Origin: an uncultured Ignavibacteria bacterium
GTDB taxonomy: Bacteria > Bacteroidota > Ignavibacteria > Tepidaquicellales > Tepidaquicellaceae
Reading direction: 5' to 3'
NCBI GenBank assembly: GCA_937924675.1
Contig: CALEVL010000083.1
Location: forward strand, 1-14,648
DNA: 14,648 nucleotides
A program made the position numbers and the translations under genes. Below are positions 1 to 7,429 of this stretch, piece by piece (positions within the stretch are counted from its first letter, which is position 1; every line of letters begins with the position of its first letter). Under the pieces are notes generated by a model. It was not told the origin of the DNA. It made no database searches and saw only the letters and a program-made list of their open reading frames with translations.

Positions 1-27
1 GTTTATAGGAAATCATTGCGGTGAGAT

Positions 28-134
28 AACGACCCTGAAGGGGTCGCATAGATTTGTTCGAAAAACCATATCACCCCTTCGGGGTTAAAATGTTTGTGTA
101 TTGGATTCTATAATCTTGTCAGCCCTTCGGGCTT
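28..134. repeat. REP-like cluster of three short GC-rich hairpins
   Basis: Three small hairpins are spaced about 41 and 48 bp centre to centre in otherwise AT-rich DNA: 30-46 (CGACCCT / GGGGTCG, loop GAA), 73-85 (ACCCC / GGGGT, loop TTC) and 121-133 (AGCCC / GGGCT, loop TTC). The last two share the core CCCTTCGGG and similar left flanks (CATATCA, CTTGTCA). No convincing ORF covers them. The spacing and the preserved stems with varied sequence fit an extragenic palindromic repeat of the REP/RAYT type found in Bacteroidota and relatives. No transposase is visible, so the family assignment is inference. Confidence 0.55.
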
Positions 135-181
135 ACTTTGCGATCGCATCTTTTATGTCCGCCTCAGCCTGCCACTTGGTG

Positions 182-207
182 GAGTCTCGGGTGTTCTCCC
201 GGGACTC
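182..207. repeat. Strong inverted repeat (10-bp stem)
   Basis: GAGTCTCGGG (182-191) pairs with CCCGGGACTC (198-207) around the loop TGTTCT, with one G-T wobble. No T-run follows on either strand, so it is not a classical intrinsic terminator. It sits just beyond the terminator at 216-248 when read leftward. It could be a second RNA hairpin, a REP-family member or a fragment of one. Confidence 0.45.
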
Positions 208-215
208 TGAAACCC

Positions 216-248
216 AAAAAGAAAAGTCTCCACATCAACTGTGGAGAC
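216..248 (-). terminator. Intrinsic terminator of the small exported-peptide gene
   Basis: On the minus strand a perfect 9-bp stem, GTCTCCACA / TGTGGAGAC (loop GTTGA, + strand 226-248), is followed directly by TTTTCTTTTT (+ strand 216-225). This is textbook Rho-independent structure. It lies about 40 nt past the TAA of the 290-520 gene and supports that gene as a real, separately terminated transcription unit. Confidence 0.8.
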
Positions 249-289
249 CTTCAGGCTCTATCATCTGTTCGATTCATGTTCATCAGAGT

Positions 290-520
290 TTAATTCCACT
301 CAGTACCTGAACGATCAAACCATCCCGATGTAGAGAGAGATGTTCCGTTTGTCCCCGGATTGTATGGATATCCCGGGTTGCGAAGATCAGGTCCTTCAGG
401 CATTAATAAGTGCTGTTTTGCTTCCCTTGTCTCAACACCCGCTTCAGTTGCCGTCAATAATTTGAAACCGGCAATAGTAAGAAGAGTAAACAGAAGAAGA
501 AGTTTCAGATATAGTCTCAT
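290..520 (-). CDS. Small exported Pro/Gly-rich peptide, function unknown
   Basis: This encodes 76 residues. The first ~25 (MRLYLK, then LLLLFTLLTIAGF) form a short basic end and a hydrophobic stretch, consistent with a Sec signal peptide or one membrane anchor. The remainder is a short Pro/Gly/Asn/Ser-rich tail with GPDLRNPGYPYNPG at about 43-56 and aromatic residues near the end (GWFDRSGTEWN). It has no cysteines and no domain I recognise. Three things argue that it is real: AAAGGAG about 7 nt upstream of the ATG, export-like N-terminal composition, and a strong terminator just downstream. It has 265 bp of its own upstream DNA. It could be a secreted signalling or structural peptide, but nothing shows which. 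Confidence 0.65.
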   Translation of the reverse strand: MRLYLKLLLLFTLLTIAGFKLLTATEAGVETREAKQHLLMPEGPDLRNPGYPYNPGTNGTSLSTSGWFDRSGTEWN

Positions 521-785
521 TTGTGACTCCTTTCATATTTAAGTTAGCAGGCAAATTAGGTTTGATATGATTTATTGTTGACTTTTGCTCTGCTCCCCTT
601 CTTCAGGAATTTAGTTCAACTGATGAACTATTCTTGAATAACAGGTTTACAAAAATGGCATATATCCACAAATGAATACATAAATGGACTTACGAAAAAG
701 AAGTGAATGGTTGTGCGCTGAAAAGAAGTGAGTACCCTTACGTGAGGAGTCAGAACTGCTGAAATGTGAGATGCCTGAGTTTTGC
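521..785. other. Intergenic region with candidate regulatory dyad and direct repeats
   Basis: This gap lies between the stop of the response-regulator gene and the start of the small peptide gene, both leftward. It should hold the latter's promoter, but I cannot place convincing -35/-10 boxes. It contains a dyad, TAGTTCA-N5-TGAACTA (612-630), and a direct repeat, AAAAGAAGTGA (696-706 and 721-731), 25 bp apart. No terminator-like T-run hairpin follows the regulator gene. Confidence 0.4.
612..630. promoter_or_regulatory. Candidate operator dyad upstream of the small peptide gene
   Basis: TAGTTCA (612-618) and TGAACTA (624-630) are perfect inverted halves separated by ACTGA. The dyad is about 92-110 bp upstream of the ATG at 520. 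It could bind a dimeric regulator or form a leader hairpin; the regulator is unknown. Confidence 0.3.
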
Positions 786-1439
786 CTAAAGAGTTGATTT
801 ATTCTTCAGTGCAAATTTCAACAAACTGTGTGAACCTTTGATACCAAGCTTATTGCTGATATTAGATCTGTGATTCTCAACAGTCTTGAAGCTGATAAAC
901 AATTCATCAGCAATATCCTTTGAAGTCAGGCCGTCGGCGATCATCCGAAGAATATTAAGTTCAGCCTTAGTTAGATTTTCTATTGTAGGATTATCATTAT
1001 CAAATTTCTTCATTCTCTCTCTGCGGGTGACCACAAAATTAGATATAGTAGGACTGATGTAGTAATTGCCGTCATTTACTTTATGAATGCACTCGACAAT
1101 ATCATTTACCGCACAATCTTTCAGAACGTATCCGTTTGTTCCAAGCTCCATCGCTTCATCGAACATGTCTTCCGATGCATAGACGGTTAGGAAAACAACT
1201 TTCGTTTTTGTTTTGGTCTCGTTCATTGCCCGGAGTACTTGCAGCCCTGTCATCTTGGGCATGTCAATATCCAGAATGGCAATGTCAGGCTTGAGTTCAT
1301 AGATTATTTCCAGAGCCTTTTCGCCGTTCAATGCCGTACCTGCAATCTCGATGCTCTCATCTTCTTCAATGATCTGCTGCAATCCGCTCATGAAGATTGG
1401 ATGGTCATCTGCCAGAATTACTTTTACTCTGTTTTTCAT
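786..1439 (-). CDS. NarL/LuxR-family response regulator
   Basis: This 217-residue protein is a phosphorylation-controlled DNA-binding transcription regulator of full family length. The receiver domain (about 5-120) has the acidic pair D11/D12, the phospho-acceptor D57 in ILDIDMP, T85 in VVFLTVY and K107 in GYVLKD, so the whole phosphoryl-transfer site is present. The C-terminus (about 150-214) is a LuxR-type HTH (LTKAELNILRMIADGLTSKDIADEL, then FISFKTVENHRSNISNKLGI). The gene starts 35 bp before the end of the upstream kinase gene, so the two are translationally coupled and almost certainly cognate. Its own SD (AGAGAAA) is weak, which suits coupling. The target promoters are unknown; autoregulation or control of the neighbouring secreted genes is only inference. 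Confidence 0.95.
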   Translation of the reverse strand: MKNRVKVILADDHPIFMSGLQQIIEEDESIEIAGTALNGEKALEIIYELKPDIAILDIDMPKMTGLQVLRAMNETKTKTKVVFLTVYASEDMFDEAMELGTNGYVLKDCAVNDIVECIHKVNDGNYYISPTISNFVVTRRERMKKFDNDNPTIENLTKAELNILRMIADGLTSKDIADELFISFKTVENHRSNISNKLGIKGSHSLLKFALKNKSTL

Positions 1440-4400
1440 TTTTCTCTGTTATTGGAATTTTGTAAATGACTGTTGTCCCTTTGCCGGGATATGATTCTAC
1501 TTTGTATTCGCCTTTCATGAATTTCACTCTCTCTGAAATGCCTTTGATCCCAAGTCCGTGCTTTGTATCGGTAAGCTTGAAGTTCTTTGTGTCAAATCCT
1601 TTTCCGTTATCAGAAAGAACAATGAATACAAAGTCTTTCGAGCGGCTTACTTTCAGGAATGAATCACTCGCTTCTGAATGTTTGAGCACATTGCTCACAG
1701 ATTCCTGAATTGCACGGAAAAGATTTATCTCGTTCTCTTTTGTCAGAAGTTTGTCAACATCTTCTATTTCAAATTTAAAATTAATGTCCGTGGAACTTGA
1801 TACGTCATTTATAATTGACTTGAGAGATTTCGTGAATCCAAGTTGTTCGAGTTGATGCGGATGAAGGTTGTAAGATATGCTTCTTACATCTTTCATTGTT
1901 GATGTCGCGAGTTCGGAAATTTCATTCAATGCAATTTCCATTTTCTCCGGATTGTCTTTATGCTTTAGCGCCATCTGAGCCTTGGTCTTTGCAATAAGAA
2001 CATCATGTGCAATTGTATGATGAAGCTCTGAAGATATTCTTTTCCTTTCATCTTCCTGTGATTCGATAAGACGCCTAGAGAAATCTTCCTGAGCTTGTTT
2101 TTCCTTTTCCATTTTGTCGAGGCGTTGTTTGTACGTAAGTCCGGTAGCTGCAATAGCTGCAAGTGTGCCGAGGGTTCTGAACCACCATGTTTGCCAGTAG
2201 GGAGGAGAAATGTTTATTCTTATTGACGTGCCTTCCTCATTCCAGATGCCATCGCTGTTTGAGCCTTTAACTCTGAAGATATATTGTCCGGGATCAAGAT
2301 TTGTGTATGTTACACGTTTTCTCTTGCCGCAGTAGGTCCAGTCTTTGTCGAATCCTTCCATTTTGTAAGCGTATTGATTTTTTTGAGGGTTGTTAAAAAT
2401 CAGAGCTGCGAATCCAAATGAGAAAACGCTTTCTCTGTATGTAAGATTTATCTCATCAGCAAATGAGATATTGTTTTTTAAATATGGATTGTCATCGAAT
2501 GGTTTTATCGGTTTATTGAAGATCTCAAATTCTGTAAGGACGATATTGGGGATGCAGGGGTTGTCTTTGATTTCCTCCGGTTTGAAGTAAGTGATGCCGT
2601 CTACTCCGCCAAAATAAACAACGCCGGCATGTGACGTGTAAAATGCCATTTCATTGTATTCGTTAGAAAGCTCTCCGTCTGAAACATCATACATTCGATA
2701 GTGTTGACTCTTCTGATCAAAACAAATTATGCCGTTGTTTGTAGATATCCATAATCTACCCATGTAATCCTCGGAGAGTCCTCTTATACTTTCCTTATCT
2801 AAATTACCGCTCTCTATTGAAATCAATTTCCCGGTTGACTTGTCGAAACAGTGAAGCCCTCCGCTCTTAGTGCCAATCCAGATTTTTCCATCGGTAGATT
2901 CATACAGGGAGATGACGCAATTATCCCTTAATGACAGACCATCAGTATTATTGGTATGATATGAGAACAGTTTATTTCCATCAATATCAAATCTGTATAA
3001 TCCATTATTCTTTGTCCCGATCCACATTTGATTATCCCTGTCAACAAGAATCGCAAAAATAGTCTTATCCACAAGAAGACCATTCAGCCTTGAGCCCGGT
3101 TTGAAGGGTTGAAATTCACTTAATTCAATGTTGATTGCTTTGATACCGCCTCTGTCAGTTCCTGCAATGATATGTCCATCACAAAAGCAAATGCAATGTA
3201 TTCCGCCACTTCCTTCGAGAATGAACTTTTCAACCTTCCCGTCCGATTTGCAAAACTTATAGACAGATTCATTGAATGTGCACATCCAGACATTGCCGTC
3301 AATGTCCTCAGTAATGCTCAAAACCATTCCCACTTTCAAATCTTCGTAAGATGTGAAGTCTAAGTATTGTGATTTTTCAATTTCTTTATTGCCGTTGAAC
3401 ACCAACAACCCGCTCTTGCCGGTTCCAATCCAAAGCCTGTTTTCACTGTCCTCACAAACTGCATGCACATTCTGTATGATCTTTTCTTCGCTATTCTCAG
3501 AGTATCTGTATAAAGATTTAAAGGGTTTCTCGTCAAGATCAATCTTATTCACTCCGCCGGCAATTGTACCTATCCAAAGAACGTTTGAATTGTCCCTGCA
3601 AAGAGACATGACCGCGTTATCACTCAGCGTATTCTTATCTTTCAAATCCATTTTAAAATTCACAACCGAACCATCCTCATCAAGGTGAAACAAGCCCGAT
3701 TCCAGTGTACCAATCCAGAGATCAGAATTCTTTCCGTATGTCACAGATGTTACTTTACATTCCTTGCGACTATTTGTGGAATCAAGCTGAATGCTTTGCC
3801 AATTGTTCAGGTAAATATCTACCCTGCACAATCCTTTGTTGGAGCCGATCCATATCTCCCGGTTAATGCCTTCAAAGAAGCACCTGACATGGTTTGATAC
3901 AATATCGGCAGTCCCTTTGTTACTGCCGGTACTAAAGACCATATTGCCGTTTTCTTCAAACACATACGCTCCGCTTGTCCATGATCCAATCCACATTCTG
4001 TTTTCTGAATCAAAATGAAGTGATGTAATACATTCTATGCTAAGCCCTGTAATTGAATCTTTGAATATTTCCTTTCTGAACCCTTCATTGAGATCTTTCA
4101 TAGACCATATTCCGTTATTTCTTGTGCCGACCCAGATTTTGCCATTGTGATCTTCTGTTATAGATGTAACGAATTCTGAATTTTTAACTACACCTTCGGA
4201 ATAAAGATCAAAATTGGTGAAGTCATCCGAACTCTCATTGTACTTTGAAATTCCGTCATCCATTGTTCCAAACCAGAGGTTGCCCTTACTGTCATTGAAT
4301 GATGTCTTGATCAGATTATCCGCCAGACTTGACTTGTTATTTGGCTGATTGTAATATGTTAGGAACTTCGAGCCGTCAAATCTGTTCAAGCCCTGCTGAC

Positions 4401-4494
4401 TTCCCATCCAAATGAAACCTGCTCTATCCTGAAGTATGCAGTATATCGTGCTTTGTGACAGTCCGTCTGCCTGAGAATATCTGACAAATTTCAT
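1405..4494 (-). CDS. Two-propeller sensor histidine kinase (Reg_prop / Y_Y_Y / HisKA_3)
   Basis: The protein has 1029 residues. The first ~620 contain about 14 Reg_prop repeats of the form (L/I/M)WIGT..GL..(F/Y), enough for two seven-bladed beta-propellers. A Y_Y_Y domain (about 650-765), one membrane segment near 773-788 (TLGTLAAIAATGL) and a coiled linker follow. The HisKA_3 domain carries the acceptor H825 in ERKRISSELHHTIAHDVL. The HATPase part has an N-box (QESVSNVLKHSEA) and intact G-boxes (DNGKGFD, HGLGIKG, GKGTTV). Related sensors bind ligand with periplasmic propellers and phosphorylate a LuxR-type partner, here the overlapping downstream gene. Two oddities: the usual HDxxxQ reads HHTIAH, so H826 and H830 replace Asp and Gln; and the ATG opens straight into the first propeller strand with no signal peptide and no good SD. 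A -1-frame ORF just upstream may hold the lost N-terminus. Confidence 0.95.
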   Translation of the reverse strand: MKFVRYSQADGLSQSTIYCILQDRAGFIWMGSQQGLNRFDGSKFLTYYNQPNNKSSLADNLIKTSFNDSKGNLWFGTMDDGISKYNESSDDFTNFDLYSEGVVKNSEFVTSITEDHNGKIWVGTRNNGIWSMKDLNEGFRKEIFKDSITGLSIECITSLHFDSENRMWIGSWTSGAYVFEENGNMVFSTGSNKGTADIVSNHVRCFFEGINREIWIGSNKGLCRVDIYLNNWQSIQLDSTNSRKECKVTSVTYGKNSDLWIGTLESGLFHLDEDGSVVNFKMDLKDKNTLSDNAVMSLCRDNSNVLWIGTIAGGVNKIDLDEKPFKSLYRYSENSEEKIIQNVHAVCEDSENRLWIGTGKSGLLVFNGNKEIEKSQYLDFTSYEDLKVGMVLSITEDIDGNVWMCTFNESVYKFCKSDGKVEKFILEGSGGIHCICFCDGHIIAGTDRGGIKAINIELSEFQPFKPGSRLNGLLVDKTIFAILVDRDNQMWIGTKNNGLYRFDIDGNKLFSYHTNNTDGLSLRDNCVISLYESTDGKIWIGTKSGGLHCFDKSTGKLISIESGNLDKESIRGLSEDYMGRLWISTNNGIICFDQKSQHYRMYDVSDGELSNEYNEMAFYTSHAGVVYFGGVDGITYFKPEEIKDNPCIPNIVLTEFEIFNKPIKPFDDNPYLKNNISFADEINLTYRESVFSFGFAALIFNNPQKNQYAYKMEGFDKDWTYCGKRKRVTYTNLDPGQYIFRVKGSNSDGIWNEEGTSIRINISPPYWQTWWFRTLGTLAAIAATGLTYKQRLDKMEKEKQAQEDFSRRLIESQEDERKRISSELHHTIAHDVLIAKTKAQMALKHKDNPEKMEIALNEISELATSTMKDVRSISYNLHPHQLEQLGFTKSLKSIINDVSSSTDINFKFEIEDVDKLLTKENEINLFRAIQESVSNVLKHSEASDSFLKVSRSKDFVFIVLSDNGKGFDTKNFKLTDTKHGLGIKGISERVKFMKGEYKVESYPGKGTTVIYKIPITEKNEKQSKSNSGR

Positions 4495-4563
4495 ATTGCA
4501 TTCACTGCAATTATTCTTGGCAATATGATTGCAGCTCCGCCGGCCTTTATTTCATTATTCATA
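4495..4563 (-). other. 23-codon upstream ORF overlapping the kinase start (ATGA)
   Basis: Read leftward from 4563, an ATG opens MNNEIKAGGAAIILPRIIAV then NAI, and its TGA overlaps the kinase ATG as ATGA. GGAG lies about 11 nt before its ATG, whereas the kinase ATG has no clear SD. It could be a leader peptide coupling translation into the kinase gene. It could also be the remains of the kinase N-terminal export signal separated by a one-base indel. The hydrophobic run is interrupted by Pro-Arg, which weakens the signal-peptide reading. Confidence 0.4.
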
Positions 4564-4593
4564 GTTCTTAATTCTCCGGTGAAAAGTATCTGA

Positions 4594-5202
4594 TCATTTT
4601 ATGGGTTTGATCGATTCCTTGTACATATAGTAATTCAGAGCAAAGACGCTTATCTTTGATTGTATCCTATTCAACCTGATCAGGTCATTTGCCAAAGAAT
4701 TCTTTTTGTCCATCAAACTCTTCAATTTCTTTACATTTCCCGGTTTGCGTAACCGAAAAAGAATCTCGTTCTGGATCATGTTTTCATAAAGATTCAGAGA
4801 ATCGGATTTCTCACTAATCAGTTTCATAGATTGTACATTTACACTCATAATCGATTCCAATTCAGATGTAATATTAATTCCGACAATCGGAGACTCAAAA
4901 GTAGTATCACCCGATGGAGTTTGCAAGTCTTGCGTATAAACTCCAACTTCTCCCTGACCATTAACACACTCACCGCACACTGCCCCTTGTCTGATTGTGG
5001 CAATACAGTTTGGCGGCGCATCTGATTCCGAACAGTAATCTGTGCAACAGATTTTTGACGCAATTGAATTCAAGGCGCCGTTCTCTATGATTTCCATTTG
5101 ACCTATTCTTGAATCGGAGGTTTGAGCCTTCAGATTCATGTGCGGAATTAAAATACAAACGAGGATAAGTATTGCCAAAACAATTCTGTTGGGTGATCTC
5201 AT
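4594..5202 (-). CDS. Cys-rich secreted protein of unknown function
   Basis: This encodes 202 residues. It has a clear Sec signal peptide (MRSPNR, hydrophobic 7-20, likely cleavage after KA at 25-26, LKA-QTS). The mature N-terminal part has six cysteines (52, 53, 57, 66, 76, 79) within 28 residues, arranged CC-x3-C-x8-C-x9-C-x2-C, which suggests a small disulfide-stabilised or metal-binding knot. The C-terminal ~90 residues (from about 110) are predicted helical and rich in Leu, Lys, Ser and Glu, coiled-coil-like. I recognise no family. It is the first gene of the leftward operon, 99 bp ahead of the kinase, so a role as ligand-binding or accessory partner of the sensor is possible but unproven. 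No SD is visible before the ATG; the leader is AT-rich (TTTTAATTATT). Confidence 0.7.
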   Translation of the reverse strand: MRSPNRIVLAILILVCILIPHMNLKAQTSDSRIGQMEIIENGALNSIASKICCTDYCSESDAPPNCIATIRQGAVCGECVNGQGEVGVYTQDLQTPSGDTTFESPIVGINITSELESIMSVNVQSMKLISEKSDSLNLYENMIQNEILFRLRKPGNVKKLKSLMDKKNSLANDLIRLNRIQSKISVFALNYYMYKESIKPIK

Positions 5203-5618
5203 AATAATTAAAATTAGGGATTAATGAATAATTGTATTTGAAATCCGCAAACATGAAATGCGTAATCAAAGAGGGTGCACGGCTCCCATACTTGCTTTCC
5301 TTCTGACAAAATAGTAAAATTCATTTTCAAATCCATTTAAATTCATACAAAAATATAAGATGACATATAGATGAGCCATAAACACACATACTGCATTTTT
5401 ATGAATGTTTCTCTCTTTTGTTATAGGGGAATACACCCATACGTTGATTGTGAAATTCCCTGACTAATCTGAGGCATAACTGCTCCGGTAAACGTACTTG
5501 ATATAGCCCTGACGTGGAGAGACAAGCATCTCCTTAAGCGAATCCTCTCAATATTCCTCAGAAAATAAGTAAGCCGAAATCGATGTGCAGTTCATTGCTC
5601 CTGTTGAGAAATGAAAAT
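5203..5618. other. 416-bp intergenic region with no gene seen
   Basis: This lies between the channel gene and the Cys-rich/kinase/regulator operon, all leftward. It must carry the operon promoter. On the minus strand TATTTTTG (+ strand 5348-5355) fits the Bacteroidota -7 pattern TAnnTTTG about 146 nt before the ATG, but no good -33 TTTG/TTG accompanies it, so I do not call a promoter. No T-run terminator follows the channel gene. Only a weak GGAGA / TCTCC hairpin is visible near 5516-5535. Confidence 0.4.
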
Positions 5619-7085
5619 TCAGGAAATCCCAAAGAATTTCCGGATCTTGCTAATGATAGATTTTTTGTAGTTGTCCTTGCTGATGACAAGTTCACCGTCT
5701 TTCAGATTGCTGAGTATGCGGTCATTCACGAGTTTTCTCTCCGTGATCCTTGAACCGATGAATTCTATTATCTCTTCCCTTGATGCTAACAGATCATTAA
5801 AACAGTCCTTAGTGATCTCAAATACTACGGAGTCCACTGCGGCGCGGACTGTTGCGGAGCGAACTTCACCCGTCAGCATTGACATTTCACCAAAGTGCTG
5901 GCTCGGTGTGATCTGTGATACCTTTATCAATTCCTGTTTATGGTCATAAACCAATACATCCAATAGTCCCTCTATCAGGATGAACATTGAGCTTCCTTCT
6001 TCTCCAAGACTCACTATCATATCATGCTTCTTATAACTCTTCTTAGCCATGCTGCTTGAAATGCGTTCCTTTTCTTCCTGATTCAGATTTGAGAAGAGAT
6101 CGATCTTTGAGATCAGTGCGATACGGTCTTCTATAAGATCATTATCAAGATGTCGTCTCGGCATCTTTTCATAATAAATATCTTCCTTTGGATACGCTAA
6201 TGTTATTCCGGCATGCCAGATATGCTTGAGGACCTTAGAGTTGACTTCGTCTGTGGCTTGTGAGGGTGAAATACCTTTCCATGGTTTTATCCAGTATCTG
6301 ACTTTATATGTGACTCCCAGTTCACTCGTCTTATCTACCAATACCTGCGGGAATCTCTCCTTGACAAAGCCTTCCCTTTCCATTGCTTCAACAATTCCGG
6401 CCAGTATCACTCTCTTAGCCTTGTCAGGTGGCACGGAAAAATCGAGAGTGAAGAATAACTCATATCTTGTTTCAGCATTGCCCTGCCAGAAATTGGTGAT
6501 GATCACCATAGTTGAAATTATGCTGTTGGGAATTACCATTACGGTGTTATCCTCAGTGCGGATGTGCGTTGCTCTCCAGCTTATCTCCACAACTTCTCCA
6601 ATTGCTTCCTCGGCCGACATTTTCTGATGGATCTCGATCCAGTCGCCGATACTGTAAGGCTTCTCTATATTGAGTGCAATGCCTGAGAACAAATCTAGAA
6701 TCATATTCCGGAGGGCAAACCCAATCACCAAGGCGGTTACTCCCGAAGTAGCCCAGAATCCGGTCAACGATTGCTTGAATACGATACCTGCTATGCATGT
6801 TATTGCTAAGATTATGACAAAGACCATGCTAAGATCCTTGAGTATCTTAGGAGCCTGAGTCTTTAGTCTTTGTTCAAATATTCTTTTCCAGAGAAAGTAA
6901 TTGATGAGCTGATTTAACAGAAGTGCGCCTGACAAGAACACAAGCGTCTGGAAGACCAGACTTACTGTATTCCTGATATCTGTGTCTGAGGAAATGAAGA
7001 AGTAATCAAATATAGATTGAACATTCAGCCAGATCAGGAGAATTATTAAGAAGGATATTATTGAATAAATGATTCTTGAAAGCAT
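5619..7085 (-). CDS. MscS-family channel with C-terminal cyclic-nucleotide-binding domain
   Basis: The protein has 488 residues from the ATG at 7085; an in-frame TTG at 7118 would add 11, and neither start has an SD. Numbering is from the ATG. Hydrophobic segments lie at about 6-25, 39-66 and 85-104. The pore-lining helix and MscS core (GFWATSGVTALVIGFALRN, about 109-127; LDLFSGIALNIEKPYSIGDW) are followed by the beta-domain (GEVVEISWRATHIRTEDNTVMVIPNS, about 163-188). The C-terminus (about 328-440) is a CRP/PKA-type cNMP domain whose phosphate-binding cassette, FGEMSMLTGEVRSAT, keeps E400 and R409. This architecture matches the bacterial cyclic-nucleotide-gated (bCNG) branch of the MscS superfamily, where ligand rather than tension may dominate gating. 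It is divergent from a cyclase-domain gene, a plausible source of ligand. Confidence 0.93.
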   Translation of the reverse strand: MLSRIIYSIISFLIILLIWLNVQSIFDYFFISSDTDIRNTVSLVFQTLVFLSGALLLNQLINYFLWKRIFEQRLKTQAPKILKDLSMVFVIILAITCIAGIVFKQSLTGFWATSGVTALVIGFALRNMILDLFSGIALNIEKPYSIGDWIEIHQKMSAEEAIGEVVEISWRATHIRTEDNTVMVIPNSIISTMVIITNFWQGNAETRYELFFTLDFSVPPDKAKRVILAGIVEAMEREGFVKERFPQVLVDKTSELGVTYKVRYWIKPWKGISPSQATDEVNSKVLKHIWHAGITLAYPKEDIYYEKMPRRHLDNDLIEDRIALISKIDLFSNLNQEEKERISSSMAKKSYKKHDMIVSLGEEGSSMFILIEGLLDVLVYDHKQELIKVSQITPSQHFGEMSMLTGEVRSATVRAAVDSVVFEITKDCFNDLLASREEIIEFIGSRITERKLVNDRILSNLKDGELVISKDNYKKSIISKIRKFFGIS

Positions 7086-7429
7086 TAGCAATATTAGGTC
7101 AAATGAAAGAACAAACAATTAATAATTTGTTAAGATTTGATTACTAAACCAATCAGATCTGATTTGTGATTGGGCTTACAGATGTGGTTTGGTTTTCACA
7201 CATTCTGCCCGGCTTTGGAACGAGTTCGAAGAACTACTTGGTATGCTAAGAAAAGTTCGCGCCGTTATTGGTCTGTTGCTGCAAGAACGTCATAATCTGA
7301 AACAGAGGACATGAAATTGTTCTGTTTTTCGGTGCCCAATCGTATCACTTAATCAAACTATGAGGTAATGAGTTACATTCTATTGAAGTCAATTCATTTC
7401 TATCTTGCCGGATTAGAATATTAATAAAA
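7086..7429. promoter_or_regulatory. Divergent promoter region between channel and cyclase genes
   Basis: This AT-rich region must hold promoters for both genes. It contains a perfect 14-bp palindrome at 7151-7164 (AATCAGATCTGATT), itself nested in a CCAATCA...TGATTGG dyad (7149-7155 / 7167-7173). This is the strongest operator-like element in the gap and is closer to the channel start. I find no -35/-10 pair with proper spacing. The cyclase ATG is preceded by AT-rich sequence without an SD. Confidence 0.4.
7151..7164. promoter_or_regulatory. 14-bp perfect palindrome, candidate operator
   Basis: AATCAGATCTGATT is a perfect inverted repeat about 66 bp upstream of the channel ATG (33 bp from the alternative TTG) and 265 bp upstream of the cyclase ATG. 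It is flanked by the wider CCAATCA / TGATTGG dyad. It does not match the CRP consensus TGTGA-N6-TCACA and only loosely resembles FNR half-sites, so the binding protein is unknown. Confidence 0.35.

Noticed and set aside
139..148. TGCGATCGCA, resembling the cyanobacterial HIP1 octamer
   Set aside because: Only one copy stands out, and nothing else in the window suggests a cyanobacterium.
6226..6627. 133-codon plus-strand ORF
   Set aside because: It is antisense within the MscS-domain coding region, has no RBS or recognisable domain, and looks like a shadow of the real gene.
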